NCBI GenBank assembly: GCA_949752745.1
Contig: OX457032.1
Coordinates: 16,966,720-17,030,719 of the forward strand
Direction: 5' to 3'
From: Protula sp. h YS-2021
Lineage: Eukaryota; Annelida; Polychaeta; Sabellida; Serpulidae
DNA length: 64,000 nucleotides
The stretch's first letter is position 1. Each line of letters begins with the position of its first letter. Below the pieces are notes generated by a model. That model had not been told where the DNA came from, ran no database searches, and saw nothing but the letters and a program-made list of their open reading frames with translations. The position numbers and the translations under genes are program-made. Shown here piece after piece: positions 34,799-47,829 of the stretch.

Positions 34799-35166
34799 TA
34801 TGATATTAAACCACTGTTGATGAAATCATCCTTTCCTATTAAAGTGCATTAGTTTTCACTAATACACTATTGTTTAAACATAATACACCGGCCTAAACAA
34901 ATACTTCCAGGGAATTACATCTATGATATTAAACCATTAATGAAGTCATCTTTTGTTATTAAAGTGCACTAATTTTCACTAATACACTGTTGTTTAAACA
35001 TAATACACCGGCCTAAACAAATACTTCCAGGGAATGACATCTATGGTATTAAACCACTGTGGATGAAGTCATCCTTTGTTATTAAAGTGCATTAATTTTC
35101 ATTAATAACCTGCTGTTTAAACATAATATACCGGCCTAAAAAAATACTTCCAGGGAATGACATCTA
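34799..35166. repeat. Tandem repeat, three units of about 121 bp
   Basis: Units start at 34799, 34922 and 35042; each carries tatgatattaaacca, a taaacataatacaccggcc block and atacttccagggaat. They differ by scattered substitutions and small indels. Confidence 0.85.
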
Positions 35167-37946
35167 AACTATGATTCTTGATTCAATCAGACAAAAAAGT
35201 ATACATAAAAGCAATGTTGGCAGATCGACATCTTTCCGACACCGTTGTGATGTCACTAATTCAACATCCTTTAGCCTATTTAAAACGGCTCCATTTTGTA
35301 GGCGCAAAACTGCCTAGAAACTAAACTTGCATAAAGATGTTGCATCGACGTCTTTGTAATATTTCAAAAGTCCCTCCGTTGAAAATATAAGGACGTTTTA
35401 AGCAATATTTCTGACCAACTCATTGGCGTCAGGACAGTATCCGATATGCCATTATTCTCCACTCATTTTACATTTAGGATACACCACTGATTTGGTAGGG
35501 TATATCCTGTTTCTTAGCATTGAGCTATTTTGCTCTAAACACAAGAATCCGGTTTGAGGTTTTAATATATTTTTCCTATTTTATTCATGATATGGGTCAA
35601 TCCTAGCCAATTTATTGAGAGGAATGATTAATTGAACTATGAAATTCAAGGAATGTTTTATTTCTGAGTTGTTTAGTGATCAACATTTCTATTTATGCTA
35701 CCTGTGTATTATGTTAGAATCAAATGTTGTTATAATTAGTCTGAAACAATTTAAGGTTTCTTTCAACATGTTCTTCTACTTTTTCGTATTCTCTTCTTTC
35801 TCCTTCTTTTCTTTTCCTTCTTTTCTGCCACTTCGTCTGCAATAGCAATTATTACTGTCATTCACTCACAACCATACCATTCATTTTTAACTTGGATAGG
35901 CATTTACCAAGAAAATGTTATCCAGTAGACCCCATCTAGCCCACTGTTGTTCCTATGGACCACTGCGAACACTCTTCTATTGTTTGTTTTGTTGTGTTAT
36001 GCAATAGTAATAGTGTCTTTGTCTTCGGTTTTTGTTTGTTTTATTTGCAATGTCATATCAAGGATGGTTTAAAAGTAGGCAAGCTTTCTGAAATAAACTG
36101 CGCTTTGATTTCCTACCATAACCATATGAATAATAATGCAAGTTAACTATTTACAAGATAAATATTTTCACACGTTATATTTACCATTTTCATGCTAACC
36201 TTAAATATTAGAATGCCATTTCTCACTTAATGAGACTCAATACCATTTAAAAGAGCTTTTAGTGGAAGCCAGAAAGAACTGAAGGCAAAAATCTCTGCTT
36301 CTTGTAAATTTCCTTACTTAAAGCGAATTGAAAAGAACGCAAAAGTTATCAGGTTTGCATTCAATGTTTAAAAAAGAAAACCTATAATTTAAAGCTAAAT
36401 ATTGAAAGAAAAATACGTATTCTATATCCTACGATCAGAGATAAACAGATAAATAGACTTTAAACAATACGTTCTAGTGTAAAAGAATACACATTGCACA
36501 AAATAATGGAATAGTAAAGAATGAATAAGCGCTTATTGTAATGGTCATTGAGGGTATATTGCCAACTTTCCTTATTGTTTTATGTATACCCTAATTTAGG
36601 GCTAAGGTTGTACAGGAAACAGAAGTCTTCTGGACTTGGGTTATGTCACCCCAGTTGTTAAATGATTCCATGTGTGACATGGACAACCCCAGCCTACTCC
36701 ACCAGGCTTTGTCACAAATGTACAATTCAAGTTTGTAACCTTCACGTTGACAACGGTGTTTTGGTTGGCTACAGCATTGCTGTTTTGGAAAGAATCAAGT
36801 AAGGAAAGCTCCAGCACAAAAAGTGAACAAACAAAATCTTTATTGTTTTGTGATGAAGTTCGTTCCTCTTATTTAGTATTTTACCAAACTACAGCTGGTA
36901 ATTAATATTATGGTTTTTTTTAATTTTAAAAAGATTTTCTACTTTTAATGATATGGTGACTGGCAATATCCCCATTGGAGGAAAAGGTACTGATTATTTT
37001 ACAAATCATTGATACACTGCACTTTGTCAAAGCATAATTCTTCTTCTCACTGTTTATGCTTAAACAGCAAAAGTCGCTCTAGATGTTGACTTTTGGCAGC
37101 AACAATACTTACTGTTAATTCATTTCTAACATGTTGTTAATTTCCGGTGACCTATAGAAGGATTCTTTTAAGAAAGGTTGTTTTTTAAATTTTAGTGCCG
37201 AACGTCGATTTTTCCAACAATGTCAATGTTTTTAGAAATATGCATTTTTAAATCACCATTCAACCAGAAAGTTAAATGGGAATTTCAGATAAGGCAAGAA
37301 ATTGTGTTGATTTTATAGTAAACGTAACTAGGAAAGCGTTAAGGGTTACGGTTTTTCATTCAACCACAATCGCTTCAAACAACATCAGCGGAAAAAGATA
37401 CTGATTTTTATTGTAAAGCTTTGGCCCACACTTTCACAGATTCTGAATGAGGCAATGAGTACTTATTGCTACTGAAGCAAACAATAATTGCAAAAAAAAA
37501 CATGCATTTATGTCAAGTTTGTTTCAAGAAAAATCTTTTAAGCAGACTACCACACTGTTATGCCTACTACCAATAGACTTTTTTAATAACACTGAAGACT
37601 AACCGAAGATATTTTTACGGTTCTCTCGATATGTTTTTCTTAACAATCTTTCCTAGTTTTGAAAGGACATGTGATTTAATGCTAATTATAAGTTTGTAAT
37701 TTTAGAGATGAGTATCTCTTAATCTTATTTAAAACTGAACATAATAAATATTCTCGCTTTCAGAACTCCCAAAAATATTCCTTGACTGTAGAATAGCTCT
37801 CATAAGACATGAACCAATAAGTATAGCGGTCTGTACGCAATACACCTCACATTGAACCCAATGATTTTTTCGACCAATACGCAAAATACATACTACCCTC
37901 GCAAGTCCTTCTGTCCATTTTGGCTAGTCCATTTATGATTAACCAT

Positions 37947-37977
<31 letters not shown>

Positions 37978-39359
37978 GGCGAGGAAACATAATCTATAAA
38001 AATATTTATGATCTACCAAAGCATTTATGAATTAAAATGCATCATTGTGTTATTCATAGTGTTTCTATCATAGAGGCGATTGTCCGTTCTCCATATAAAT
38101 ACAGTTTTCACCACACTTTGTTAAGTATAATCGGATGTAAAAATATAATCAATGTATATGAATCAAAGCTCTCTTTGGACGAATCAAATATTAATTATTT
38201 AGATTAAGTTCGACAGTTTTATCGATGAAATTGGGCGCCTCACAGCCACTTGAACGACAAGACCTTTCAATTGATAAATTTGCAAAACTGGGGAAGAAAT
38301 AATTCAACGGGATTGGTAATCTCTTTTATAACCAGACGTTTTTTGAGATGAAACATCTCAATGTAACAGTTTTCTACTCTTGAAATTGCGACGTTGTCTT
38401 TCTCCCAGATTATCGAGAAATTAAAAAGTTTTATACTTTTGAAGTGCATCGTATTTCATTATCACAACATTCTATCAAAACGAAATATTTTTAAGCATTT
38501 AAATTATTCAGCATTAATTTCTGCCTCAGTTTTCTAACATTTAGCATCATTGTTTTATAGGAGAACTGCATATAATACACAAATACTGTCTCTTCTTACT
38601 CAACAATAATTCACTTAGTATTTTGTACAACTGTAACAGTTGTAACACATTTTAGTCCATGCGAAACTATTATTTGAAGAGCCTAGTGAAGCTTTGCTTC
38701 AAAGCAAGTGTTATGGTTGACTAAAGCATAGATTCAACCAAGATAGTCGCTAAAATAAATTTTTGAAGAATGTAAATGTTTTAGCATCTACATCTTGAAA
38801 TTTCAACTTCGAAATATTTAAATCTAGTACATTTGTAAGAAAATTGTTTCAATAAAAAGTCAAGTAAATTCTCCGTCTTAAACCTGCTGTGCATAATCTA
38901 GACGCCTTTGCTAATTTCAGCTTCACCAGATTTGTAGCAGGTGCCAAATCGCTTATTGTATTTCTAAGCTTTCATAAAAATTTCAAGTAAAGTTCAGTTT
39001 ATGGAAAAACTGTATTTTGCGAAACAAAAGACATTCGTCGAATTTATAGTTTTGTATTTATTAGAAACATTACAGTGAACTGGAGTGTACATTCATGAAT
39101 CAGTGTTAAACGAAATGCTGCTTCAGTAAAACAGACCGAACTTTTTATTTTGATTTGATTTTATAATTATAATTTTTCATTCATTTTTTACCTTAAAAGT
39201 TTCTTATCCTACATAATTATAATTTTAAAGCTTGCAATTCAGTTGAGGGTTTAAACCCGATTGACATTTACTCTTAATTGTTGAATGATATAAACTTAAA
39301 TTTTTGAAACTTGTCTAAATTGGGCGAAACGTTTTAGTCCTTTTTAAATTCTATATCTT

Positions 39360-39523
39360 ACGCGATCTGCAAATATGCAAATTACTGATACAAGAAAAAA
39401 ATTCAGGCAACAGAATTATGTTTTTAAAGATAACTGACTTTACGCGATCTGCAAATATGCAAATTACTGAAACAAGAAAAAACTTCAGGCAACAAAATTA
39501 TGTTTTTAAAGATAACTGACTTT
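39360..39523. repeat. 82-bp tandem duplication
   Basis: Copies at 39360-39441 and 39442-39523 share acgcgatctgcaaatatgc and differ at only a few positions. Confidence 0.9.
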
Positions 39524-42500
39524 TCTGCACAGCACAATCCAATGAATACAAATGCTAACGTTTCCAGACCATGTAATCCAAACACACATAGCAACATAAC
39601 AACGTTAGTAATGCATACACTCGTGTATTAAATACCTTTCCTAGGAATATTATTAACAAATAAAATGTAAATAAGATGTAAATGCATTAAACGAAGAATT
39701 AACAGAACCACGCATGTTGAATTTTGTCGTAATTCTGCAACATAACATTTTATTTATTTAATTGTATTTTATACTATACCAATACCTTGAGACCAGACAC
39801 CTGCCAAACAAAACAAACATTATTTCGATGCAATTGGATGCATGTTTTATATAAACCCATAGCGCAAAATATTGATAGAGCTATACTTTAGTATTCCCTT
39901 TGTAGTTCATTATTTAAGTTTAAAAGTTTCAAAAGCAAACAGATTACGACTTCAGGTGCTTATTCAGCAATAATTTGTAAACTTGGAATATAACTCATAT
40001 TCCCATTCATGATTTAACCATATATCTCATAAATTGGATATAGAAAAACGATAGGAAAATATTTGTATTCTGTTGAGAGTGCCGAAACCTTCCTGAAAAA
40101 CATTGTCTAAAAATGGAACAAATTTCCAATCGCTGGCAGCAAGAAAAACAGGAGGCCTATTATTTTTGCTGCCAAGCAAATGGGACCCTATTTTTCTTGG
40201 GTCATGTCCAAGTATCTAAACTGCTTGTATTTACATCCATAGTAAACAAGATATTTACAATGGAAATGAGTGGGCTGGTGTTCCTACACTATGTTACCCT
40301 GGAGTGAATTTAAAATTCTTCAAATTTCACAGAGAAAATTCGCGAACCGCTAAACATCTGTATAAATGAAAGAGATAAACACCATCTTTTTAACACTTTC
40401 GTCCTTTGTCTTCCAGTTTAATTGTTTGTAAATAAGTATGGAAAATTTTCAATGTGATGCTCTCTCTGTATTTTACTTTTATCGAAATTCATCCAATATT
40501 CCGGGAATGCAAATGCTTTAAAATCGGTCTAAGTGACAATAAAAATAAATTCATACTATGATAATTCCGTACAGTTCGGTAATTCACCTTTGTTCTGTAT
40601 TGTAGAGGAATATCGTACTGATGCCGCAACCACTGATTCAACCACAGACTGGTTAAGATGTTTCAGAATTTTAGGTCCGGGCGGACTGAGTACTATGTGT
40701 TGAAAATTATGGGAAATTTTTGGTTGGCTGGTAAAAGGCGATAGATATAACAGGAGTAGGTGGAAGGGGTAGTATTGGAGTGGGTTTACTTTACGAGAAT
40801 GACAGAATGGAAAGTTTAAATTGAAAGAATAAAGCCTGCTTGTTCATTGTTTCAAAAATCGTTGTATTCGTTGGACAGAATAGCCATTAATTTAGAAAAA
40901 GATTCGGATTGGTACATTTGTTATTGTCCCTGATCTTTCAAACAAATTTATTGAGTTACTCAGCATGCTTCTTTTGCTTTAAGAAAACATAAAAATGCAT
41001 GTCTTACACATTAATTGAGACAATAACTGAACATAAGGAGCTATAAGGATGTCTAAATATCTCATTTCAGCAATAAATCTACTTGAATACATAGATATTC
41101 ATTCTTTTTCAGAGCATGTTGGAGCGTATAAAGAAAAAAATTAACAAACAGACCGTATAATATCCGCCTGTTTTGCTATATGCAAGTTTCCCCTCTATAA
41201 AAATACATATGCCATGCAGATTATTCAGTTTTAGAGAATCCGACGCAAAGTTGATATTCCATGATGATCGTTGTTTTCCAGACTTACCGACGTTTTCATG
41301 ATAATTCCTTTTTATTTATTTATTTTCATTCTAAAAATGTAAAAATATTTGAAAATATTGCATGCTTACAAAAAAATTAAGCGGGATGCTCATTTCAGAT
41401 TGAGACATGAATACTTCCGGTAGGTTGTTTGGTTAGAGTTGTTGTTTTCACTTTTACAAATTCTACATTTAAAGGTGTTTCCCAGGAATCTGTTTGACAG
41501 AAACTTAAAAAATAAATTGAGCTTAATATTGGTATGACTTTAAATTGGTTTTGTAAGTATTCCTTTGCTAGTTCTGGCATGGTCCCAGTGGTACATTTTT
41601 TGTACCCACTTCACACTGCGGATTAAAACTGCCCACTTGTGTTGTGATTAACTCCTCTGATGTAATAATGATTCACTCTTGTGATAAACATTTTTGTTGA
41701 TATAAATATGCGATATAGATGAACATGCGACAGATATTTGTTAACTGCGATGTAGCACATTTGCCGTTCATAAAATAAAGGCGGTTCAGTTAACGTTAAT
41801 ACTTGTACCAGGAGAAAGGTATGGAAATGGCACAACGATATGAAAATGGAGCAATTAGAAATCGTAGTAACTTGGCATATCCTGATATATTTTCATATTT
41901 TCTTCATTAAAATATACTAAATTGTCGGTTAAAATGTATAATAAAATTTTCGTCACCATATATCGCCAACATGTATTGGTTAGCTTGCAGATTTCTGATT
42001 TAGCTGCTGAATTTTATCATGGCCAACAATAAGAAAGTTTTGGAAGTATTGAAATTCGTTGTTTCTAGTTGACATCAGCCAGTTTCCCCTCCGTACCGTA
42101 TATCACCATATACACTTCTTGACTGGGCCATAAAATTTCATTTACACACCAAATAATTGATTAGTATGTAAAATTTGAAAATCTGCAATGCAAGTTCTTC
42201 TGATTGCAAAAGGACTAAAATTTCGATTTACCGGTGGTAGAGTCTCACTGATGCAGGAGAGCAACCCAAGTAAACTTAGAATAAAAGACACAAATGCTGT
42301 TTTGACACTCAGCGGAAACATTTTCAGTTTCATCAATTTTGATGTAGTGCGCAGTTACATATGGCTTTCTCGTACCTAAGAACTTCATTAGAATAATATG
42401 TACTGTTCACAGACAAGGCGGAATATACCAACCTTTTACCAAACAGATGACCCGTACTTTAACATTAACATATTTAACATTTTCCCATTCGGTATATCGA

Positions 42501-43259
42501 TATCCGCTACAACTTAATTTGTTCTCCTGAAATGGTCTTCAAGGTACAGTCCTAGCAAAGGTTATATGAATTTGTGCGAGCAGCCATTCGTCCTTTTTTC
42601 TTGACAGTTTTTCCGATTTTTTGTGTCTTCTTCTCTGACACTATAGGGGGGGGGGGGAAGAGCTTGATCTAAAAGTATGCTTGTCACTTTTTATTTTCGT
42701 CTTCGATTTCGTTTTCTTTGTTAAAACGCCATGTGAAAAGGGTGTATTTTGCAAGTAAATGCAGAGCATTTAACGTACATCACAGTACACAGTTGCTGAG
42801 CTTTGTGCGGGCTCTCACTGCGTAACTCGATAACACGGCGTATGCCTGCTCATTCAATAAAACCTTAAGCCAACAAAAAGCAAACACTACTCGGCTTATA
42901 AGACGTATTCAAGCTGTGTTGTTTACGATATATTATTCAAGAAATAACCCATTAAAGGAAGTATTTTTGCGTTTTAATTTTTGTCAAGTGTTTAACATTT
43001 CGTTAGTTTTTCTTATGTGTCTTAACTGGATTTGGTTCCAATAAGTATTGCCCGGCCAGTTCTCGTGCCAGTACCACCTGCACAACGTTCCCTTGCACAA
43101 CGTCCATCAAAAAACTGATTTCTGCACACAAGGCTGTAGTAAGTAATATCTCTAGTATTGATTACAACGTTTTTTTTATTGGCACTTTGCTCCATGAGTT
43201 AATTTATTACTGTTGGCGAGCAAATTTCTGCTGTAGGTGGAACCTGTGGGGAGTATATC

Positions 43260-43620
43260 CGATCGACCGTGTGTCGGTCTGTCGGTCGGTTTGTCATGAA
43301 CAGCTTGTAAACGTTAAAACTACTGGAACGATTTTAATAAAACTTGGTATGTAGCTTCTATGGGAACAAACACAGATCGGTATTGTAAATAGGCCAGGTT
43401 CGTCCAAGGAAAATGCACCGGCTGGACTTAGAAAATTTCAGCTCTTGATTGACTATTGTTAACACGATATCTCAAGAACAACTTAAAGGTTCTTAATGAA
43501 ACTTGATATGTAGCTTCTATGGGAACAAACACAGATTGGTATTGTATATGGGCCAGGTTCGTCCAAGGAAAATGCACCAACTGGACTTAGAAAATTTCAG
43601 CTCTTGATTGAATATTGGTG
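43260..43620. repeat. Dispersed-type repeat with an internal 159-bp duplication
   Basis: The block containing gtagcttctatgggaacaaa and gccaggttcgtccaaggaaa occurs twice (offset 159 bases, first copy from about 43341, second from about 43500). It is preceded by a cggtctgtcggtcggtttgtc head. It resembles the leader-like repeats of marine invertebrate genomes (inference). Confidence 0.6.
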
Positions 43621-43740
43621 GCCGTGTTTAACTGATGGGGTGGGGGGTGCCTGTGAGGAATATGTGGACTATGCACACTGCTCTAGTTTATTCAGCTTTT
43701 ATTTCAAAATGGTTTCTTTTGTTATTTCAGTTTGATCAAA

Positions 43741-46700
43741 ATGGCAGACATGAGCGATCTCGACAGGTAATGACTTTTCCCTTAGTATATTCCACTTTAT
43801 ATTTTCAAACTACATAAAAAAGCCTTTGTAAATTAAAGACTGGCAGTGCGTCATCTAGGGTTGTGGATGCAGTGCTTTGCAGTATTATCTATTTAAATTA
43901 AAATGTAATGGAGCATCATGAATAGATCATTTGATATCAGGACGAATTTTTGCCTTCAAGGCGATTTTGCTCCAATTCAGAACGGACCAGATTGCACTTA
44001 TTGTTATCCATATCGCCCAATTTTTTAGGCAAATTTCACCTGTCAACATACACACTCAAAACGTATCTTTTTCGAAAGAAAAATTAATTGTTAATTTTAC
44101 TTATATGTGTACTAGTCATGTCTTGTATTAATTCAGTATTTAAATTCAGTATTGCTGTTATAGTGTTGGCGAATATTGTTTTAGATGCCGGCACTCTAAA
44201 TCTGTTTATTACTACTATTACTTCGTCTAGAAATCGATCGTTTCGTGGTGCATGTTACTGGGAAGCAAGAGGGGAAAAATGAAATGGTTTGCAAATTCCT
44301 CATTTAAGATATTGTCAGTAAGAAGGAAGTAGTACCGTGATACAAATACAACGACTTCCTTCCATTTTTGATTGTTCGTTTGATAGGCAAATAGAACAGC
44401 TGCGGCGCTGTGAAATTATCAAAGAAAGTGAAGTAAAGCAACTGTGTGCCAAAGCCCGTGAAATTTTAGTAGAAGAAAGCAATGTACAACGTGTGGATTC
44501 GCCAGTAACTGTAAGTACATGGGTGAGATTGCAGGCAGGTTGAGTAATGTATTGTGACCACATGCAGAAGTCACTCTCTGATTCGAATTACATGGTGGCT
44601 ACAGTTGTGAGGGATATTTATTCAAAGCTCGTGTTCGTGACTGGAAGAGAAGATTTTAACGCGCGTTGGATTATTGTTGTCAAAGAACAGTATCTTCAGA
44701 CGGTTAACATTCAGTCAGATCAAGAATCACCACTGCCATCTCTTAAATTTTGCTAATTTTTTTTATATTTCAGGTATGTGGAGACATTCATGGCCAGTTC
44801 TATGATTTAATGGAGCTATTTAAAGTGGGTGGAGACACACCGGAGACAAATTATTTATTCATGGGTGATTTTGTCGACAGAGGATTTTACAGTGTTGAGA
44901 CATTCTTGTTACTTTTAGCTTTAAAGGTAGGTTTTTGCTTTGTCTTTATCATGCATCGACATTTATGTGGTAGGAATAAAAAATGGAAAGATTAGCAAGT
45001 GTTGGGTGCTTCTGTATTTCTTAGAATTTTTTGTTTGTTTGTTTCTTTTTTTTTTTTTTATTATTATTATTAATTTTTTTTTTGCATTTAGAGTAAGGTG
45101 GTGTTTGAAATTCCGAAAATTTGTTCAAGATCCCCCGTTATCAAACAGCAGTTTCTCAGGCATGTCTGCTATTTTTTTGAGCTTCAGTTCATTTTAGATC
45201 AACTAGACTGCAGTTGCGTGTCTGTTTTTCGCTTGGATCAATTAATGTCTAATTCAGTTTTGAATATATGTAATAGGAACACAAATGCTTAAACAAGAAA
45301 TTCAAGAAAAAATGTTTTATTTGGATTTCTAGGTGAGGTACCCAGACCGAATAACATTAATCCGTGGTAACCACGAGAGCCGACAAATAACGCAAGTGTA
45401 TGGCTTCTACGACGAATGTTTACGCAAGTACGGTTCAATCACAGTGTGGCGATATTGTACAGAGATATTCGACTACCTCAGTTTATCAGCAATAATTGAT
45501 GGCAAGGTATGGAATCTATGCTCTTATCCCGGACTGCCCCCACCCTCAACATGGAGGTTGAAAAAAAAACTGATTAGATTGTGACAAGGTTCCAAGTAAA
45601 CGGTATCGTTGAAAAGCAGCGCTGGTAAAAATAGTGATGAAAATTCAATTAACCTGGTAAAAATAATAATGTAAAGTAAATTGGACAAAATGCATCACAG
45701 GAAATTATTTTTATATATTTAGATTTTCGAAGAAACCATATATTACGGTTGTTAGTTGATACCGTTCCAATATTTTTCTCACACCGCGTGTTTTTGCAGA
45801 TATTCTGTGTCCACGGTGGTCTGTCGCCTTCCATCCAGACGCTGGATCAGATCCGCGCCATCGACCGGAAACAGGAAGTGCCTCACGACGGGCCCATGTG
45901 CGACCTGCTTTGGTCAGATCCTGAAGGCAAGTCCATTCTTGTTCTTAGAGGGAGCGAGGGGGGGAGGGGTTGTTTTTGAATTCAAGGTATGGAGATGTGT
46001 TCGTAGATTAGCTTATTTCAAAAGCTTTCGAATATGACTTTTTATAGCGTAGAAATGAGGTATCATTTTTTTGCAGCTGATCTGTCTGATCATATTATAA
46101 TATTGATTCCGCAAAGTCCACTGAGTTGTTTTGGTAGTGAGCGCAAATCGGTCTTAAGTGAATATCGAAATACCACAGATTCACGTATCGAATTATCATT
46201 TCAGGGGCATACATTGCCGCGATTAGCAATGAAAATGTCTTCTGAAATAAGCCGGAGTTTAGGTTTTAAACGGGCACAGGAAAAGTTTTTGACGATTTTC
46301 GTGGCGAAGTGCGTGATTTTGTGTTATTTTAGAGTTGATGACTTCCTGTCGGAGTATTGGTGATTGAGCCGTTAACTTTATAAACGCTTCTTGGTTTGTT
46401 GTGTCACAGTGGCGTTACCACAGTTACGAAGGATGTGGAGAGGTATTAAGGTGTCGCTAATGTTGCTTTCTGAGATAACTACAAGAAGGTGAACTTGTTT
46501 GTAAACCGGAAGTGTTATTTGTTTACAGACAGCTCCGGGTGGTGCGTCAGCCCGCGAGGGGCGGGCTATTTATTCGGAAGTGACGTCGTACAGGAATTCA
46601 ACCAGGCAAACAACATTGATCTGATCTGCAGAGCACATCAGCTCGTCATGGAGGGCTTTAAGTGGCACTTCAACGAGACTGTGTTAACGGTGTGGTCAGC

Positions 46701-47612
46701 GCCAAACTACTGTTACAGGTGTGTCTGTCATTCTCCTGAACTCAACAAGTCAATCTCTGTCTCCTGGGGAACCCCTTCCTTGATAAACGGACTAATTAAA
46801 GAAAGGTGAATATGGATTACATGGTTCGCGGGCAGGCATAAAATTACCAACAGTTAGGTTATCACCAAAGTTGCTGTGGCATATTTCTTAACAGTTGTTT
46901 GAACCAGTTGAAAAGTATAGAATAAATTTGTGGATGTAATAGTGATAGTATCTGAGTAAATTTGTGGATGTAATTGTGATATCTTCAAAATAAATTTGTG
47001 GATGTAATTGTGATATCTTCCGAATAAATTTGTAGGTGTATTTGTGATGTCCTCTGAATAAATTTGTGGGTGTAATTGTGATATCTTCCGAATCAATTTG
47101 TGGATGTAATTGTGATATCTTCAGAATAAATTTGTGGATGTAATTGTAATACCTTCTGATCATTTTTTTTTCCTCAGGTGTGGAAATGTAGCCGCGATTT
47201 TAGAATTAGATGAACATTTACAAACAAATTTCACAATATTTGAGGCAGCTCCGCAGGTGTGTACTCAGTGAAAACTTATACCTAGGCATCTACGACACGA
47301 ACAGGGTTGTTTTAGAACTTCAGCAAAAAATTTTCCTGTTCATAGTATTTGTTTTTAAGTCGGAATCAATCAGTAAGTTAATAAAACATAATGAATGCAT
47401 AAAATAAATTAATAATAATAATCTGCTGAATTGAAATCAAATGTATTTTTAAATTATGAAACAGATGTAACAAGAATCACTTATGAAAACTAGGAATAAA
47501 ATGTTCGTTTCTTTTGAAACATAAACGCCGCAAAGTATTTGCTGTTCCTGTATTTTTACAGGAAAATCGAGGAGTGCCATCCAAGAAACCGACGGCGGAT
47601 TACTTCTTATAG
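43741..47612 (+). CDS. PPP4C: Serine/threonine-protein phosphatase 4 catalytic subunit
   Basis: Eight coding exons (43741-43766, 44387-44510, 44774-44926, 45333-45506, 45800-45926, 46529-46718, 47178-47256, 47562-47612) give 307 residues, exactly the length of vertebrate PPP4C. The PPP-family metal and phosphate motifs are intact: GDIHGQ, GDFVDRG, RGNHE, and the late HGG and RAHQ histidines. The C-terminus is DYFL, the leucine that is carboxymethylated in PP4 and PP2A. PP4 dephosphorylates Ser/Thr in DNA-damage response, centrosome maturation and transcription elongation as part of complexes with R2/R3 subunits. The start is the ATG 10 bases after a 5'-UTR acceptor (gttatttcag, ending 43730), so a non-coding first exon lies upstream. 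Intron 5 has a GC donor (gaag|gcaagt). One residue is odd: WCVSPRGAG instead of the usual WGVSPRGAG. Confidence 0.97.
46920..47157. repeat. 34-bp minisatellite in intron 6 of PPP4C
   Basis: Seven units of exactly 34 bp (starts 46920, 46954, 46988, 47022, 47056, 47090, 47124), each with taaatttgtggatgtaattg and small changes. The array ends about 20 bases before the exon 7 acceptor. Confidence 0.95.
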
Positions 47613-47801
47613 ATATTCAAGACATTTTTAATTTTAAAAATTAAAAAAAAAACCCCCAATTCTTACATTTTAGGCAAATGTACAAAATATGAAATGCGTG
47701 GAATGAAACATGTTGCGATAGATAGAAACGAGTGAGACGTTTTATGTTCTCAACGACACCAGTGAAGTGTACAGTTGTATGAAGTGTAGCGAGAAAATGT
47801 A

Positions 47802-47807
47802 AATAAA
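47802..47807 (+). other. Polyadenylation signal of PPP4C
   Basis: AATAAA lies 190 bases after the stop codon. Confidence 0.6.
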
Positions 47808-47829
47808 AAGTATTATTTTGTCAAGCAGG

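Larger units (their letters stand above)
34300..43720. other. Gene-poor AT-rich intergenic region
   Basis: About 9.4 kb without a supportable exon on either strand. It holds three tandem duplications (34799-35166, 39360-39523, about 43300-43620), an ACGTC-type repeat near 35220-35400, a (CA)n run at about 37955-37978 and a poly(G) run near 42646. The 5' untranslated exon of PPP4C must lie in its right end or beyond my recognition. Confidence 0.55.
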
